This document shows, piece after piece, positions 8,151 through 18,136 of a stretch of 64,000 bases of DNA (the first letter of the stretch is position 1; each line of letters begins with the position of its first letter). This DNA comes from Caldisericia bacterium (GTDB lineage Bacteria; Caldisericota; Caldisericia; B22-G15), in NCBI GenBank assembly GCA_030018355.1, contig JASEFN010000002.1, positions 234,699 to 298,698 of the forward strand, in the 5' to 3' direction. The notes under the pieces are model-generated. The model was not told where the DNA came from, did no database searches, and was given only the letters and a program-made list of their open reading frames with translations. The translations under genes were made by a program, and so were the position numbers.

Positions 8151-8189
8151 AATTTCCTCTTTTAAATGATAACATAATTTTGTATTACT

Positions 8190-8198
8190 TGATATAAT
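8190..8198 (+). promoter_or_regulatory. Extended -10 promoter element of efp
   Basis: TGATATAAT is an extended -10 (TGnTATAAT) about 48 bases before the efp ATG. The same nine bases occur upstream of porG (29282-29290) and of the DUF438 gene (22743-22751). No good -35 is visible at any of the three, as expected for extended -10 promoters. Confidence 0.6.
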
Positions 8199-8246
8199 AG
8201 AAATTAATTGATAAAATCTAAATAGTTGATTCTTTAGGAGGAGATA

Positions 8247-8816
8247 ATGATTGATGTTAATGATTTGAGACCTGGAGTTACTTTTGAACTTGATGGTGAA
8301 GTTTGGATTGTTATAAGTTTTTTACATGTCAAACCTGGAAAAGGCTCTGCTTTTGTAAGGACAAAAATTAGAAATATAGAAACAGGAAATGTAATTGAAA
8401 GAACTTTCAGAGCAGGGGAAAAAGTGAAAGAGGCATATGTAGAAAGAAAAGAGTTTCAATATATGTATAATGATGGAACTATGTATTATTTCATGGATAA
8501 CAAAACATATGAGCAGATTGAACTTCCTGAAGAATTTATTGGTGATGAAAAATATTATTTAAAAGAAGGAATGAGTATTCAAGTTTTGTATTATAAAGAT
8601 AGAGCAATAGGTATTGAACTTCCTAATTATGTTGATCTTGAAGTTGTTGAGACAGAGCCAGGGTTTAAAGGAGATACAGCACAAGGAGGAAGTAAACCAG
8701 CAGTTTTAGAAACTGGACTCAAGATTCAAGTTCCACTTTTTATAGAAAAAGGTGAAATAATTAGAGTTGATACAAGAACCGGAGAATATCTTGAAAGGGT
8801 AGGTAAAAAAGAATGA
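8247..8816 (+). CDS. efp: Translation elongation factor P
   Basis: 189 residues, normal length. EF-P relieves ribosome stalling at polyproline. The tip loop [14 protein letters not shown] holds Lys32, the residue modified in many bacteria. The second and third OB domains end in [17 protein letters not shown] as usual. A strong TAGGAGGAG site precedes the ATG. First gene of a long rightward operon (efp, asp23-like, nusB, acyP, ispA, dxs, tlyA, nadK, rsmG), with an ATGA overlap into the next gene. No modification enzyme for Lys32 is seen nearby. Confidence 0.97.
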   Translation: MIDVNDLRPGVTFELDGEVWIVISFLHVKPGKGSAFVRTKIRNIETGNVIERTFRAGEKVKEAYVERKEFQYMYNDGTMYYFMDNKTYEQIELPEEFIGDEKYYLKEGMSIQVLYYKDRAIGIELPNYVDLEVVETEPGFKGDTAQGGSKPAVLETGLKIQVPLFIEKGEIIRVDTRTGEYLERVGKKE

Positions 8817-9151
8817 GAGAAAATTTAGTTATGAGTGATTATGCAATTGAACATCTCATAGAAGGTGTAATAAGAGAATTTAGAGAAGTAGAGGGTATTG
8901 GTTCAGATTTTGCAAAAGAGTTAATTGACCTATTTGATGGAGATGAAGCAAAAAAGGGAATTAAAATAAAAAGAGAAAATGAGTCTTTAACTATTGATAT
9001 TCTTTTAAGAGTTTTTTATCTTGTTGATCTTATAGAACTCTCCAAAAATTTAAGAAAAAGAATTAAAGAAACTTTAGAAAAATTTACTCCTTATAAAATT
9101 AAAGAAATAAATTTTTATTATATAGATGTTAAAGATAGAAATGAGGGTTAG
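8813..9151 (+). CDS. Asp23/Gls24 family protein
   Basis: 112 residues, beginning with the typical [23 protein letters not shown] central beta region ([43 protein letters not shown]) and a short C-terminal strand follow, as in Asp23/Gls24 (DUF322) proteins. Such genes often sit between efp and nusB, as here, which supports the call. Family roles include envelope stress and membrane association; the exact function is unknown. It overlaps efp by four bases and nusB by eleven. Confidence 0.8.
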   Translation: MRENLVMSDYAIEHLIEGVIREFREVEGIGSDFAKELIDLFDGDEAKKGIKIKRENESLTIDILLRVFYLVDLIELSKNLRKRIKETLEKFTPYKIKEINFYYIDVKDRNEG

Positions 9152-9560
9152 GGAAATAGCAAGAGAGAAGGCCCTTCAACTTTTGTATCAAAGGGATATA
9201 ACTTCTTTTGATATAGATAAAATAATTGAAAAGTTTGAATTTAATGATACCCCAGAAGAAAGCATAATTTATGCAGTTGAACTTTTTAAAGGAGTTGTTG
9301 AAAATTTAGATTATATTGATAAAGTTATTCAGGAGTTTTTGCAAAATTGGGAATGGGAAAGAGTTTTAACAATAGATAAAAATATTTTAAGAATTGGGAC
9401 CTTTGAACTTTTATTTAAAAAAGATGTTCCAACTGGAGCGGTTATTGATCAAGCAGTAAGAATTGCAAAAAAATACGGAGGTTATGACGATTCTTATAAA
9501 TTTATAAATGGAATTTTAGGTAGAATTGCAGAGAGGTATAGAGGTGAAAAAGAGGCTTGA
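9141..9560 (+). CDS. nusB: Transcription antitermination protein NusB
   Basis: 139 residues from ATG 9141 ([17 protein letters not shown]), which matches the family N terminus; an ATG five codons upstream at 9126 is also possible. All-alpha RNA-binding protein that with NusE/S10 binds boxA in rRNA leaders. The conserved NKILRIGTFELLF-like block (here DKNILRIGTFELLFKKDVP) and the C-terminal FINGILGRIAE are present. It overlaps its neighbours at both ends. Confidence 0.93.
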   Translation: MRVREIAREKALQLLYQRDITSFDIDKIIEKFEFNDTPEESIIYAVELFKGVVENLDYIDKVIQEFLQNWEWERVLTIDKNILRIGTFELLFKKDVPTGAVIDQAVRIAKKYGGYDDSYKFINGILGRIAERYRGEKEA

Positions 9561-9816
9561 AGCAAAAGTTTATGGCATAGTTCAAGGAGTTGGATTTAGA
9601 TTTTATATCCACTATTATGCAAAAAAATATGATATAAAGGGTTTCGTGAAAAACAATATTGATGGAACTGTCACTTTTGTAGGAGAAGGAGAAGAAGAAG
9701 ATTTAAATAAAATTTTGGAACACCTAAAAACTGGTCCAACTGGTGCATCTGTTTCAAATCTTGAATATAAATTTCTTGAGCCAACAGGAGAATTTAAAAA
9801 TTTTGTTATAAAATGA
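9544..9816 (+). CDS. acyP: Acylphosphatase
   Basis: 90 residues from GTG 9544, which follows AGAGAGG and overlaps the nusB end by 17 bases; a TTG at 9526 lies too early. It hydrolyses carboxyl-phosphate bonds. The signature VYGIVQGVGFRFYI holds the phosphate-binding Arg in GVGFRF. The second motif GFVKNNIDGTVTFVGEG supplies the catalytic Asn. Normal length. It is probably translated by coupling with nusB and is followed four bases later by ispA. Confidence 0.93.
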   Translation: MKKRLEAKVYGIVQGVGFRFYIHYYAKKYDIKGFVKNNIDGTVTFVGEGEEEDLNKILEHLKTGPTGASVSNLEYKFLEPTGEFKNFVIK

Positions 9817-9820
9817 AAAT

Positions 9821-10672
9821 ATGAAAGAAATTTTTTTATCTTTTCTTAAAGAAAAATCTGAAATTATTGAAAAAGAGATAGATAATATTCTAAATGAGTA
9901 TAAAACTTCCCCAATTTATCCTGCTCTTACTTACTCAATTAAAAGTGGAGGAAAAAGATTAAGGCCAACTCTTCTCCTTGCATCTTATTCATCATTTAAA
10001 GAAGACGAAGATAAGGCACTAAATTTTGCTATTGCAATTGAATTTATACACACATATTCTTTAATTCATGATGATCTTCCACCAATTGATAATGCAGAAA
10101 CAAGAAGAGGAAAGCCATCTCTTCACAAAGTTTTTGGAGAAGATATTGCAATTCTTGCTGGAGATGCATTTTTAACTCTTGCATTTGAAATTATGTCAAG
10201 AGAAAGAAATTTTAAGGAAGAGTTAGTTCTTAAATCTATTTATGAAATATCTAATGCAAGTGGAATAAATGGCATGGTTGGTGGTCAAGTTATGGATGTG
10301 ATGACTTCTCCAGATGAGGCAAATGAAGAACTTCTATATTATATTCACTCTAAAAAAACTGGTTCTTTAATTAAAGCATCTCTTAAAGTAGGTGCATTGT
10401 TAAGTGGAACTCAAGAAGATAACATAAAAATAATTGAAGAGTTTGGAGAAAAAGTTGGCCTTTCATATCAGATTCTTGATGATATTGAGGATGCAAAAAA
10501 AGAGAGTGAGGATGAAAATAGAGTTACATTTCCAAAATATTTTGGTTTAGAAAAATCAAAAGAGATTGCAAAAACTTATTTAGATGAGAGTTTAAAAATT
10601 TTAGAGAGCATCAATTTAAGAAATGATATTTTAAAATCTTTTGTTTTTTATCTAAAATCATGGCTCTCATAG
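9821..10672 (+). CDS. ispA: Polyprenyl (farnesyl/geranylgeranyl) diphosphate synthase
   Basis: 283 residues, the size of bacterial IspA. It condenses IPP with allylic diphosphates in the cytoplasm. The first Asp-rich motif is DDLPPIDN (residues 84-91), with the two-residue insertion of bacterial farnesyl synthases, followed by RRGKPS. The second is DDIEDA (219-224). GGKRLRP near residue 43 binds IPP. Product length cannot be read with certainty. It directly precedes and overlaps dxs by 13 bases, so precursor and chain assembly are co-expressed. Confidence 0.9.
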   Translation: MKEIFLSFLKEKSEIIEKEIDNILNEYKTSPIYPALTYSIKSGGKRLRPTLLLASYSSFKEDEDKALNFAIAIEFIHTYSLIHDDLPPIDNAETRRGKPSLHKVFGEDIAILAGDAFLTLAFEIMSRERNFKEELVLKSIYEISNASGINGMVGGQVMDVMTSPDEANEELLYYIHSKKTGSLIKASLKVGALLSGTQEDNIKIIEEFGEKVGLSYQILDDIEDAKKESEDENRVTFPKYFGLEKSKEIAKTYLDESLKILESINLRNDILKSFVFYLKSWLS

Positions 10673-12510
10673 ACAAAATAAATTTACCAGATGATGTTAA
10701 AAAGTTAAATTTTGATGAGTTAAAAATTCTTTCACATGAAATAAGAGATTTAATAAAAGAAGTTGTTGGAAAAAATGGAGGGCATCTCTCTTCAAACTTA
10801 GGAACAGTTGAACTTATTATTTCACTTCTTTATGTATTCAATCCACCAAAAGATAAAATAATCTTTGATGTAGGCCATCAATGTTATGCGTATAAAATTT
10901 TAACTGGTAGAAAGAATACTTTCCAATTTTTAAGAAAAAGTGAGGGACTCTCAGGATATCCATCTCCAAAAGAGAGTGAATATGACACATTTTTTGTTGG
11001 CCACGCTTCTAACTCTCTTTCACTTTCTTTAGGTTTAGCAACTGCAAGAGATCTTAATAATGAAAGTTTCAAAATAGTTAATATAATTGGAGATGGTGCT
11101 TTAACTGGTGGCGAAATATGGGAAGCACTAAATAATCTTGGTCAATCTAAAAAAGATATTTTGATTGTCTTAAATGATAATGGTATGTCAATATCGAAAA
11201 ATGTTGGCGCTCTCTCTTCATATTTTTCAAAATTAAGAGCACGTAAGTTTTATAGAGAATCAGTTAATAAATTAAATGAAATTTTAAAGAAAAGGGGAAA
11301 ATTTGGAGAAAATTTAATTAATTTAATTAATAAATTGAAACTTATTGTAAAAGAGGCAATAATCCCAGGAATTATTTTTGAAGAGTTAGGAATAATGTAT
11401 TTTGGACCCTTTGATGGCCATAATATTCCACTTCTTATTGATGTGTTCAGTAAACTAAAAGATATAAAAACTCCAAGAATTGTTCATATAATAACAAAAA
11501 AGGGTAAGGGGATTGATTTTGCAGAAGAAGAACCAGATATCTACCACTCTTCACATCCTTTTTTAGTCTCGTCAAAAAAAGAAGTCTCTTTCTCGCAAAT
11601 TTTTGGAGATGAAATTGTAAAGATTGGAGAGAAAAATGATAATGTTGTTACAATTACTGCTGCTATGGAGATAGGAACAGGTTTAAAAAAATTTAAAGAA
11701 CGATTTCCAGATCGTTTTTTTGATGTTGGAATTGCTGAAGAACATGCTGTTTCTTTTGCAGGAGGACTTGCAAAAGGAGGGCTTCTTCCTTTTGTTGCAA
11801 TATATTCAACATTTTTACAAAGAGCAATTGATCAAATTCTACTTGATATATCCCTTCAAAAAGTTAAAGTTAACTTTGCTGTTGATAGGGCTGGACTTGT
11901 CCCAGAAGATGGTGAAACACATCAGGGAATTTTTGATATAGGCTATTTCTCTTTTTCAGATGATTTTGTAATTATGGCACCAAAAGATGGAGATGAGTTA
12001 AGAGAGATGCTCAATTTCTCTATTTATGAAAAGAGACCTTGTGTAATAAGATATCCAAAAGACTCATCAGAAAATTTAAATATAAAAAGTAAAATTATCC
12101 CATATGAACCAGAGGTTCTTCTTGAGGGAGACGATGCACTTATAATCTCTCTTGGAAAAGCAAGTTTTTATGCCTATAATGCTTCATTAGAGTTAAAAAA
12201 TTATGATATCTATCCATTTGTTCTCAATTTGAGATTTGCAAATCCAATTCCAATATTTACAGTATTAAAATATGCTGAAAAAATAAAGAAAGTTTTAATT
12301 ATTGAAGAACACTTCTATTTAAATGGCGTTGGATCAAAAATTATTCCAAAACTTCAAAAGATAAACGATATAAAAACAGTTCACCTTGCAATAACTGAAA
12401 CATTTCCACCAATTGGAACAAGAGAAGAACTTCTTAAAAGATATAAACTTGATAAAGATAGTATAAAGGAGGTGCTATTAAATTTAATTGGAAAGAAAAT
12501 TAAGGCTTGA
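10660..12510 (+). CDS. dxs: 1-deoxy-D-xylulose-5-phosphate synthase
   Basis: 616 residues, full length. First step of the MEP isoprenoid pathway, condensing pyruvate and glyceraldehyde-3-phosphate with TPP. The N terminus has GGHLSSNLG and FDVGHQCYAYKILTGR. The TPP site is GDGALTGGEIWEALNN through NDNGMSIS. The transketolase-like middle domain has VGIAEEHAVSFAGGLA and DRAGLVPEDGETHQG. The C-terminal domain begins near DDALIISLG. The operon therefore makes MEP-derived precursors. It overlaps tlyA by 23 bases. Confidence 0.97.
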   Translation: MALIDKINLPDDVKKLNFDELKILSHEIRDLIKEVVGKNGGHLSSNLGTVELIISLLYVFNPPKDKIIFDVGHQCYAYKILTGRKNTFQFLRKSEGLSGYPSPKESEYDTFFVGHASNSLSLSLGLATARDLNNESFKIVNIIGDGALTGGEIWEALNNLGQSKKDILIVLNDNGMSISKNVGALSSYFSKLRARKFYRESVNKLNEILKKRGKFGENLINLINKLKLIVKEAIIPGIIFEELGIMYFGPFDGHNIPLLIDVFSKLKDIKTPRIVHIITKKGKGIDFAEEEPDIYHSSHPFLVSSKKEVSFSQIFGDEIVKIGEKNDNVVTITAAMEIGTGLKKFKERFPDRFFDVGIAEEHAVSFAGGLAKGGLLPFVAIYSTFLQRAIDQILLDISLQKVKVNFAVDRAGLVPEDGETHQGIFDIGYFSFSDDFVIMAPKDGDELREMLNFSIYEKRPCVIRYPKDSSENLNIKSKIIPYEPEVLLEGDDALIISLGKASFYAYNASLELKNYDIYPFVLNLRFANPIPIFTVLKYAEKIKKVLIIEEHFYLNGVGSKIIPKLQKINDIKTVHLAITETFPPIGTREELLKRYKLDKDSIKEVLLNLIGKKIKA

Positions 12511-13309
12511 TAAAATTCTTTTGGAAAGAGGTTTTTTTGAATCTCGATCAAAAGCACAGGAAGCAATAAAAAGGGGTTATATTATTGTGAATGGAAAAAA
12601 AGTAAATAAAAGTGGCATTTATGTTAGTGATGATGCACATATTATTGTTATTCAAGATCTTCCTTTTGTATCTAGGGGTGGAGAAAAATTAAAAGAAATA
12701 ATTGAAAGATTCAACATAGATATCAATGAAAAAGTTTGTATTGATATTGGTTCAAGTACAGGTGGATTTACTCAGGTACTACTAAAATATGGTGCTAAAA
12801 GAGTTTATGCAGTTGATATTGGAGAAGGACTTCTTCATGAGAGTTTAAGAAAAGACAATAGAGTTATTGTAAAAGAAGGAGTTAATGCAAGATATTTAAA
12901 TGAAAGTGATATACCTGAAAAAGTTGATTTAATTTCTCAAGACATATCCTTTATATCTTCTAAAATTATAATTTCAAATTGTAAAAAACTACTAAAAGAT
13001 GGTGGAGAATATATTGTTCTTATTAAGCCTCAATTTGAGGTAGGGAAGGGTAAAATAAATAGAGGAGTAATTAAAAATTTTGATATTCATAGGGAAGTTT
13101 TAATTGAATTTTTAGAATTTATAAAAAAAGAAGAATTTAGTCCTGTTGGACTAATTCCATCACCTATAAAAGGAGGGGATGGGAATATTGAATATCTATT
13201 ATATATGATTAAAATTAAACCACCTTTTGATTTTAAAGTGGATTCATTAGTTAATAAATCAATTGAGGAGGCAAAAGAAAGATTTTATGAGAATAGGAAT
13301 AATTTATAA
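12488..13309 (+). CDS. tlyA: TlyA family rRNA (cytidine-2'-O)-methyltransferase
   Basis: 273 residues from a TTG start inside the end of dxs; AAGGAGGTGC at about 12467 is the likely binding site. N-terminal S4 RNA-binding domain ([25 protein letters not shown]). The SAM-dependent RrmJ-like methyltransferase domain has motif [17 protein letters not shown] and the later [17 protein letters not shown]. Family members methylate 16S and 23S rRNA at cytidines; haemolysin annotation is historical. The gap from binding site to TTG is somewhat long. Confidence 0.9.
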   Translation: MERKLRLDKILLERGFFESRSKAQEAIKRGYIIVNGKKVNKSGIYVSDDAHIIVIQDLPFVSRGGEKLKEIIERFNIDINEKVCIDIGSSTGGFTQVLLKYGAKRVYAVDIGEGLLHESLRKDNRVIVKEGVNARYLNESDIPEKVDLISQDISFISSKIIISNCKKLLKDGGEYIVLIKPQFEVGKGKINRGVIKNFDIHREVLIEFLEFIKKEEFSPVGLIPSPIKGGDGNIEYLLYMIKIKPPFDFKVDSLVNKSIEEAKERFYENRNNL

Positions 13310-14090
13310 AGAAATAGAAGAGGCAAAAAATTTATCCAAAATTGTTATGGAATATTTAAAAGAAAAAAAGGTTGATGTTTTTTATATTGACAATGAAAAA
13401 GATTTATCAAACACAATTATTTTATCTTTTGGTGGAGATGGAACTCTTCTTAAAGCATTTCAATATGCCTATAAATTCGATTCACCAATTTTAGGAATAA
13501 ACCTTGGAGGTTTAGGTTTTTTAACAGATATTGAAAAGGAGGATGTTTTTGATGCATTAGAAAAGTTAATAAATGGAAAATTCAGAATTGAAAAAAGAAG
13601 AGTTTTAGAATGTGAAATAATAAGAGAAGGGAAATCTTTTGGAAAATATTTTGCTTTTAATGATTTTGTTATTTCAAAAGAAACACTTTCTCAAATAATA
13701 ACAATTGAAATCTTTATAGATGGAGTATCAGTTTTTAAAATGAAGGGTGATGGTGTTATTGTTTCAACTCCAAATGGTTCAACCGCATACTCTCTTTCTG
13801 CTGGTGGACCAATTGTCTCACCAAAATGTGATGCTTATCTTTTAACAACTCTATGTTCTCATAAATTAACAGCAAGACCAGTTGTTTTGTCAAGAGAAGA
13901 GAAACTCTCATTAAAAATAATAGATGAAGATAGTAAAGTTTTTTTTATAGAAGATGGAATTAAAAGAGAAGATTTAATCAAAAATGATCACCTAATTTTT
14001 AAATTAAGTGATAGAGATGCAAAATTAATAAGACTTAAAGAGAAAAATTTTTATCTTGTTGTAAATTCAAAATTCAATTGGGGTACTTAA
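13287..14090 (+). CDS. nadK: NAD kinase
   Basis: 267 residues from ATG 13287 (MRIGIIYK), inside the end of tlyA; an in-frame TTG at 13263 coincides with the GAGGAGG binding site and is rejected. It phosphorylates NAD to NADP. The ATP/NAD motif is [11 protein letters not shown] and the substrate loop is [22 protein letters not shown], both complete. Between tlyA and rsmG within the rightward operon; tlyA-nadK adjacency is common in bacteria. Confidence 0.95.
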   Translation: MRIGIIYKEIEEAKNLSKIVMEYLKEKKVDVFYIDNEKDLSNTIILSFGGDGTLLKAFQYAYKFDSPILGINLGGLGFLTDIEKEDVFDALEKLINGKFRIEKRRVLECEIIREGKSFGKYFAFNDFVISKETLSQIITIEIFIDGVSVFKMKGDGVIVSTPNGSTAYSLSAGGPIVSPKCDAYLLTTLCSHKLTARPVVLSREEKLSLKIIDEDSKVFFIEDGIKREDLIKNDHLIFKLSDRDAKLIRLKEKNFYLVVNSKFNWGT

Positions 14091-14093
14091 AAT

Positions 14094-14825
14094 ATGGAAC
14101 TTTGGGAGAAGTGGTTTAAAGATTCACTCTCTCAATTAAATTTAAATATTGATGATGATAAATTTGAAAAATTTAAAACTTATCTTGATTTAATTATTTT
14201 TTACAATAAAAAGTTTAATTTAACAGGAGAAAAAACAAAAGAAGATATTGCAATTAAGCAATTTGTTGACTCTTTAATTCCAATAGTTTATGAAAATGAA
14301 AATAAGAAGAACTTTAAAAAAATTGTTGATATAGGTACTGGTGCAGGAATTCCAGGAATTCCAATTAAAATATATTTTGAAGATATTACTCTATATTTAA
14401 TTGAATCAAATAAAAAAAGATGTTCTTTTTTAAACGAATTAATTAGAACTCTTTCATTAAAAAATGTTTTTTTGCTAGAAGGAAGAGCAGAAGAAATAAT
14501 TAAAAAAGAGGGATTAAGGGATATTTTAAGGGAAAAATTTGATTCTGTATTTTCAAGATGGGTTTTAAAGATTCCTGGAATATTTGAGTTAGTAGCTCCT
14601 TATGTTACCCTTCAAGGAAAAATTTTCTTGTGGAAAGGAGTAGATGAGATCGAATTAATTATGAAAAACACCCCATTTTTACAAGAATTAGGAGTTGATA
14701 TTGAGAATATTTTTAAATATGAACTTCCATATTATAGAAGTGAAAGAGTTCTACTTGTTTTAAAAAAAATAAGAATAACTCCTGAAAAATATCCAAGAAG
14801 TTTTAAAAGAATAAGAAGTTTATAA
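14094..14825 (+). CDS. rsmG: 16S rRNA (guanine-527-N7)-methyltransferase RsmG
   Basis: 243 residues. N-terminal helices include KKFNLTGEKTKEDIAIKQFVDSL, the standard RsmG opening. The SAM-binding motif is VDIGTGAGIPGIPIKI, followed by ESNKKRCSFLNELIRTL. The C terminus (YYRSERVLLVLKK, then PRSFKRIRS) is usual. Starts three bases after nadK and ends the operon, seven bases from the convergent exporter gene. No terminator hairpin is visible between them. Confidence 0.94.
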   Translation: MELWEKWFKDSLSQLNLNIDDDKFEKFKTYLDLIIFYNKKFNLTGEKTKEDIAIKQFVDSLIPIVYENENKKNFKKIVDIGTGAGIPGIPIKIYFEDITLYLIESNKKRCSFLNELIRTLSLKNVFLLEGRAEEIIKKEGLRDILREKFDSVFSRWVLKIPGIFELVAPYVTLQGKIFLWKGVDEIELIMKNTPFLQELGVDIENIFKYELPYYRSERVLLVLKKIRITPEKYPRSFKRIRSL

Positions 14826-14832
14826 TATTATT

Positions 14833-15699
14833 TTATTTTATTTTATCAATAAAATAAACCGATAATATAATAATTGCACCACCAATTAAAGTGTTTATAT
14901 TTATTGATTCATTTAAAAAAATTACTCCATAAATAACACTAAACACCGGAACTAAATAACCAACAAAAGATGTTTTTGATGCACCAAATTTTCTTATTGA
15001 ATTTAAAAAGAAAGTATAAGCAAAAGATTGTAAAACTATTCCAACATAAAAAAGAGATAAAATAGAAGAAATTTTTATTTGGTCTAAAGTGACTTTTGTT
15101 GAAAAAGAATAAGGCAATGAAAATAAAAAACTAATAAATACAAGATAAAAACATGATAAAAGGACTGAATATTTTAAACTAATTTTCTTTAAAAGAATAA
15201 CTCCAAGGCCATAAAATAAAGATGCAAGAATAATTAAAATTAATCCTATAAAAACAAATTTGTCACTGTGAATTATTTCTTTTAAGAATATAATTAAAAC
15301 ACCAGAAAATCCAAGCATAATAAAAAAAAGTTTAATAAAATTAAATTTTTCATCTTTTAGGAAAATATGAGCAAAAATAAAAGTAAATATTGGGGATGAA
15401 GATAAAATAAGAGAAGTAATTCCACTTGCTACATATTTTTCACCTGTTGATATTAAAATTTGTGGAAGATAAACATCAATTAATGATATAAAAGAGATAA
15501 AAATATAAGTTTTCAAATCTAATTTAACATTTTCTTTTTTAATTTTTAAATAAATAAAAAGAGTTATTGTCGCAATTAAAAATCTAAAGGATGTAAAAAT
15601 TGAAGGTGGAATAGAAGAAACTCCAATTTTTATAAACATAAAATCACTTCCCCAAAGTGCTGCTAGAAATAAAATAGAAGGTAAATAATTTTTATTCAT
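14833..15699 (-). CDS. EamA/DMT-family permease
   Basis: 288 residues with about ten hydrophobic helices in two repeated EamA halves (residues 5-135 and 147-286). The first half has the typical ALWGSDFMFIKIG start and FRFLIATITL. Family members export amino acids or other metabolites; substrate unknown. The ATG has no ribosome binding site, but a promoter lies so close that the mRNA should start at or next to the ATG. Convergent with rsmG and divergent from pxpB, whose first codons contain this gene's -35 box. Confidence 0.85.
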   Translation of the reverse strand: MNKNYLPSILFLAALWGSDFMFIKIGVSSIPPSIFTSFRFLIATITLFIYLKIKKENVKLDLKTYIFISFISLIDVYLPQILISTGEKYVASGITSLILSSSPIFTFIFAHIFLKDEKFNFIKLFFIMLGFSGVLIIFLKEIIHSDKFVFIGLILIILASLFYGLGVILLKKISLKYSVLLSCFYLVFISFLFSLPYSFSTKVTLDQIKISSILSLFYVGIVLQSFAYTFFLNSIRKFGASKTSFVGYLVPVFSVIYGVIFLNESININTLIGGAIIILSVYFIDKIK

Positions 15700-15736
15700 A
15701 TTAAAACATGATAATCTTAAATATGATATGAGTCAA
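15700..15736 (-). promoter_or_regulatory. Leaderless promoter of the DMT permease gene
   Basis: On the minus strand TTGACT (15731-15736), a 17-base spacer and TATCAT (15708-15713), then only eight bases before the ATG (15697-15699). The expected start of transcription coincides with the start codon. Confidence 0.75.
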
Positions 15737-16426
15737 GTTGAAATAAAGATACTTGGTGAAGATGGAATTTTAGTAAGATTTGAAGAGAGAATTGATATAA
15801 ATATAAATTTAAAAGTTCAAAAATTAAAAGAGTTTTTATTGAATAAGGATATTAAAGGAATAAAAGAGTTAATTCCATCATATAGATCACTTTTTATTTT
15901 ATATGATCCATTTAAAATATCATTTTCAGAACTAAAAGAGGAAATTTTAAAATTTAAATATAAAAAGGAGTTTTTCTTTATAAAAAGAAAAAAGATTTTT
16001 GAAATTCCAGCATATTTTGGAAGTGATTTTGGGGTTGATTTACCTTATGTTGCAAGGTATCACAATTTGAGCGAGGAGGAAGTTATAAAAATTTTGCATA
16101 ATAAAATTTATTATGTTTATATGTATGGATTTTTACCAGGATTTATCTATTTAGGAGGTTTACCAAAAATTTTACACACACCAAGATTAGAATCTCCAAG
16201 AGTTTCTATTCCAAAAGGAAGTATTGGAATTGGGGGAGAACAACTTGGAATTTATGGAGTAAGATCACCTGGTGGGTTTAGAATTGTTGGATTAACTTAT
16301 TTTAGTTTAATTGATATAAGTAATGACATAAAGAGTTTTATAAAAGAAGGAGATTTTATAAGATTCAAAAAAATTTCAAAGGATGATTTTTTAAAAAATT
16401 ATAAAGAAGAGATTAGATTTATATGA
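15728..16426 (+). CDS. pxpB: 5-oxoprolinase subunit PxpB (KipI family)
   Basis: 232 residues. With PxpC and PxpA it opens 5-oxoproline (pyroglutamate) to glutamate using ATP; the family was first known as the KipI kinase inhibitor. Diagnostic segment: YGFLPGFIYLGGLP, TPRLESPRVSIPKGSIGIGG and YGVRSPGGFRIVG. Length is normal. The ATG has no ribosome binding site; GATAAT 12 bases upstream suggests a very short or absent leader. It overlaps pxpC by four bases. Confidence 0.92.
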   Translation: MSQVEIKILGEDGILVRFEERIDININLKVQKLKEFLLNKDIKGIKELIPSYRSLFILYDPFKISFSELKEEILKFKYKKEFFFIKRKKIFEIPAYFGSDFGVDLPYVARYHNLSEEEVIKILHNKIYYVYMYGFLPGFIYLGGLPKILHTPRLESPRVSIPKGSIGIGGEQLGIYGVRSPGGFRIVGLTYFSLIDISNDIKSFIKEGDFIRFKKISKDDFLKNYKEEIRFI

Positions 16427-17439
16427 TAAAAGTTTTAGATGAAGGTTTTTATACAACAGTTCAAGATTTAGGTAGGGAGGGTTTTTTAAGATTCGGGATA
16501 ACAACATCTGGTGCTATGGATGATTATTCTTTCAGAATAGGAAATATTTTTCTTAATAATCCATTAAACTCTCCTCAAATTGAAATAACTCTTAAAGGTC
16601 CTACTCTTGAATTTTTATGTGACAAAATAATTTTTTTAATTGGTGGAGAAATTGATGCTTATTTAAATGATGAAAAAATTGAAAATTTAAAACCATATTT
16701 TGTAAAAAGTGGTTCAATTTTAAAACTTGATAGTATTAAAAAAGGTTTTAGAACATATCTTATTATTCAAGGAGGAATTCAAATTGAAGAATTTTTAGGA
16801 AGTGCTTCATTTGATAGATTTTTACATAAAGGAATTAAATTAAAAAGAGGTGATACTTTAAAAGTTTCTAATCGTTTAGATTTAACTGTTTTAAAAAAAG
16901 AATTTCCAAAAGAATTTAAATTAGATTTTGAAAAAGAAGAGATAAAATTTATTTTAGGTCCAGATGAAGAGAGATTAGAATTGGGAGAGATTGAAAAATT
17001 TATGAAGAATTATTACATAGTATCAGAAAAATCAGATAGAGTAGCAATAAGATTGGAAGGTGATGAGTTAAAATTTAAAAAAGGAAAAGAAACAATTATT
17101 TCTGAAGGAGTAAATTTAGGAACAATTCAAATTCCACAGAATGGAAAACCGATAATTTTAATGAAAGATAGACCAACAACAGGAGGATATGTAAAAATGG
17201 GCAATGTTATAAGAAGTGATATTCCTATTTTAGCCCAAAAAAGATTTGGCGAAAAAATTAAGTTTAAAAAAGTTTCTTTAGAAGAAGCGACATCTTTGTA
17301 TATTCAAATGGAGAAAATCATTGAAAATTTTAAAATTTTAAATCAAAAAATAAAAAAGTATTTTATTATATTTAAAAATAAAAAATTTATAGCAAAAGTT
17401 GAGGAGATTTATGATGAAAAAGATTTTAATAAATATTGA
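16423..17439 (+). CDS. pxpC: 5-oxoprolinase subunit PxpC (KipA / biotin-dependent carboxyltransferase fold)
   Basis: 338 residues. Start motif VLDEGFYTTVQDLGREGFLRFGITTSGAMDDYSFRIGN is typical and LIIQGGI plus GPDEERL follow. The conserved MKDRPTTGGYVKMGNVI is near residue 240. A C-terminal tail of about 40 lysine-rich residues overlaps the start of pxpA. Partner of PxpB in the ATP-dependent 5-oxoprolinase. Operon order B-C-A. Confidence 0.92.
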   Translation: MIKVLDEGFYTTVQDLGREGFLRFGITTSGAMDDYSFRIGNIFLNNPLNSPQIEITLKGPTLEFLCDKIIFLIGGEIDAYLNDEKIENLKPYFVKSGSILKLDSIKKGFRTYLIIQGGIQIEEFLGSASFDRFLHKGIKLKRGDTLKVSNRLDLTVLKKEFPKEFKLDFEKEEIKFILGPDEERLELGEIEKFMKNYYIVSEKSDRVAIRLEGDELKFKKGKETIISEGVNLGTIQIPQNGKPIILMKDRPTTGGYVKMGNVIRSDIPILAQKRFGEKIKFKKVSLEEATSLYIQMEKIIENFKILNQKIKKYFIIFKNKKFIAKVEEIYDEKDFNKY

Positions 17440-18136
17440 TTGTGGAGAAAGTTTTGGTATTTATAAGAAAGATGAAGAAGAATTAATAAAAAATGCTGAT
17501 CTTATAAATGTTGCTTGTGGTTTTCATGCAGGAGACCCAGACACAATAAGAGAAACAATTAAAATTGCTAAAAAGTATGATGTTTTAGTTGGTGCTCATC
17601 CATCTTATCCTGATCTTGTTGGTTTTGGGAGAAGAAGCATAAAGATGACTCCGCAAGAGATTGAAAATATTATTCTTTATCAAATTGGTGCTCTCTACTC
17701 TTTTTTAAAGGCTGAGAGTTTAAATTTGAATCATGTTAAACCGCATGGAGCACTCTTTAATGATTCAGTTAAAGAAGAGAAAATAGCAGAAGCAATTGGT
17801 AAAGCCATTTCTCTTTTTGATAAAAACTTATATTTAATTGGTTTATCTACTTCAAAGCAAATAGAAGTTTGGGAGATGATGGATCTTAAAGTTTTAAATG
17901 AAGTCTATATTGATAGAGCATATAATGATGACGGAACACTTATTCCAAGAAGCGAGCCAAATTCAGTTATAACAGACCTTAATTTAATAGAAGATAGATT
18001 AAAAAATATATTAGATTCACAAGAAATTATTACAATCAACAAAAGAAGAGTTAAACTTAAAATTGACACAATTTGTGTTCACTCAGATACACCAAATTCT
18101 ATTGAGATTTTAAAGTTATTAAGAAAATATTTATGA
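17414..18136 (+). CDS. pxpA: 5-oxoprolinase subunit PxpA (LamB/YcsF family)
   Basis: 240 residues from ATG 17414, seven bases after GAGGAG; an ATG at 17411 is closer and a TTG at 17399 is unlikely. MKKILINIDCGESFG matches the family start (usually DLNxDxGE). VACGFHAGDP, VGAHPSYPDLVGFGRR, VKPHGALFND and ICVHSDTPNS are all present, supplying the metal/substrate site. Overlaps pxpC by 26 bases and the convergent methyltransferase by six. Confidence 0.94.
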   Translation: MKKILINIDCGESFGIYKKDEEELIKNADLINVACGFHAGDPDTIRETIKIAKKYDVLVGAHPSYPDLVGFGRRSIKMTPQEIENIILYQIGALYSFLKAESLNLNHVKPHGALFNDSVKEEKIAEAIGKAISLFDKNLYLIGLSTSKQIEVWEMMDLKVLNEVYIDRAYNDDGTLIPRSEPNSVITDLNLIEDRLKNILDSQEIITINKRRVKLKIDTICVHSDTPNSIEILKLLRKYL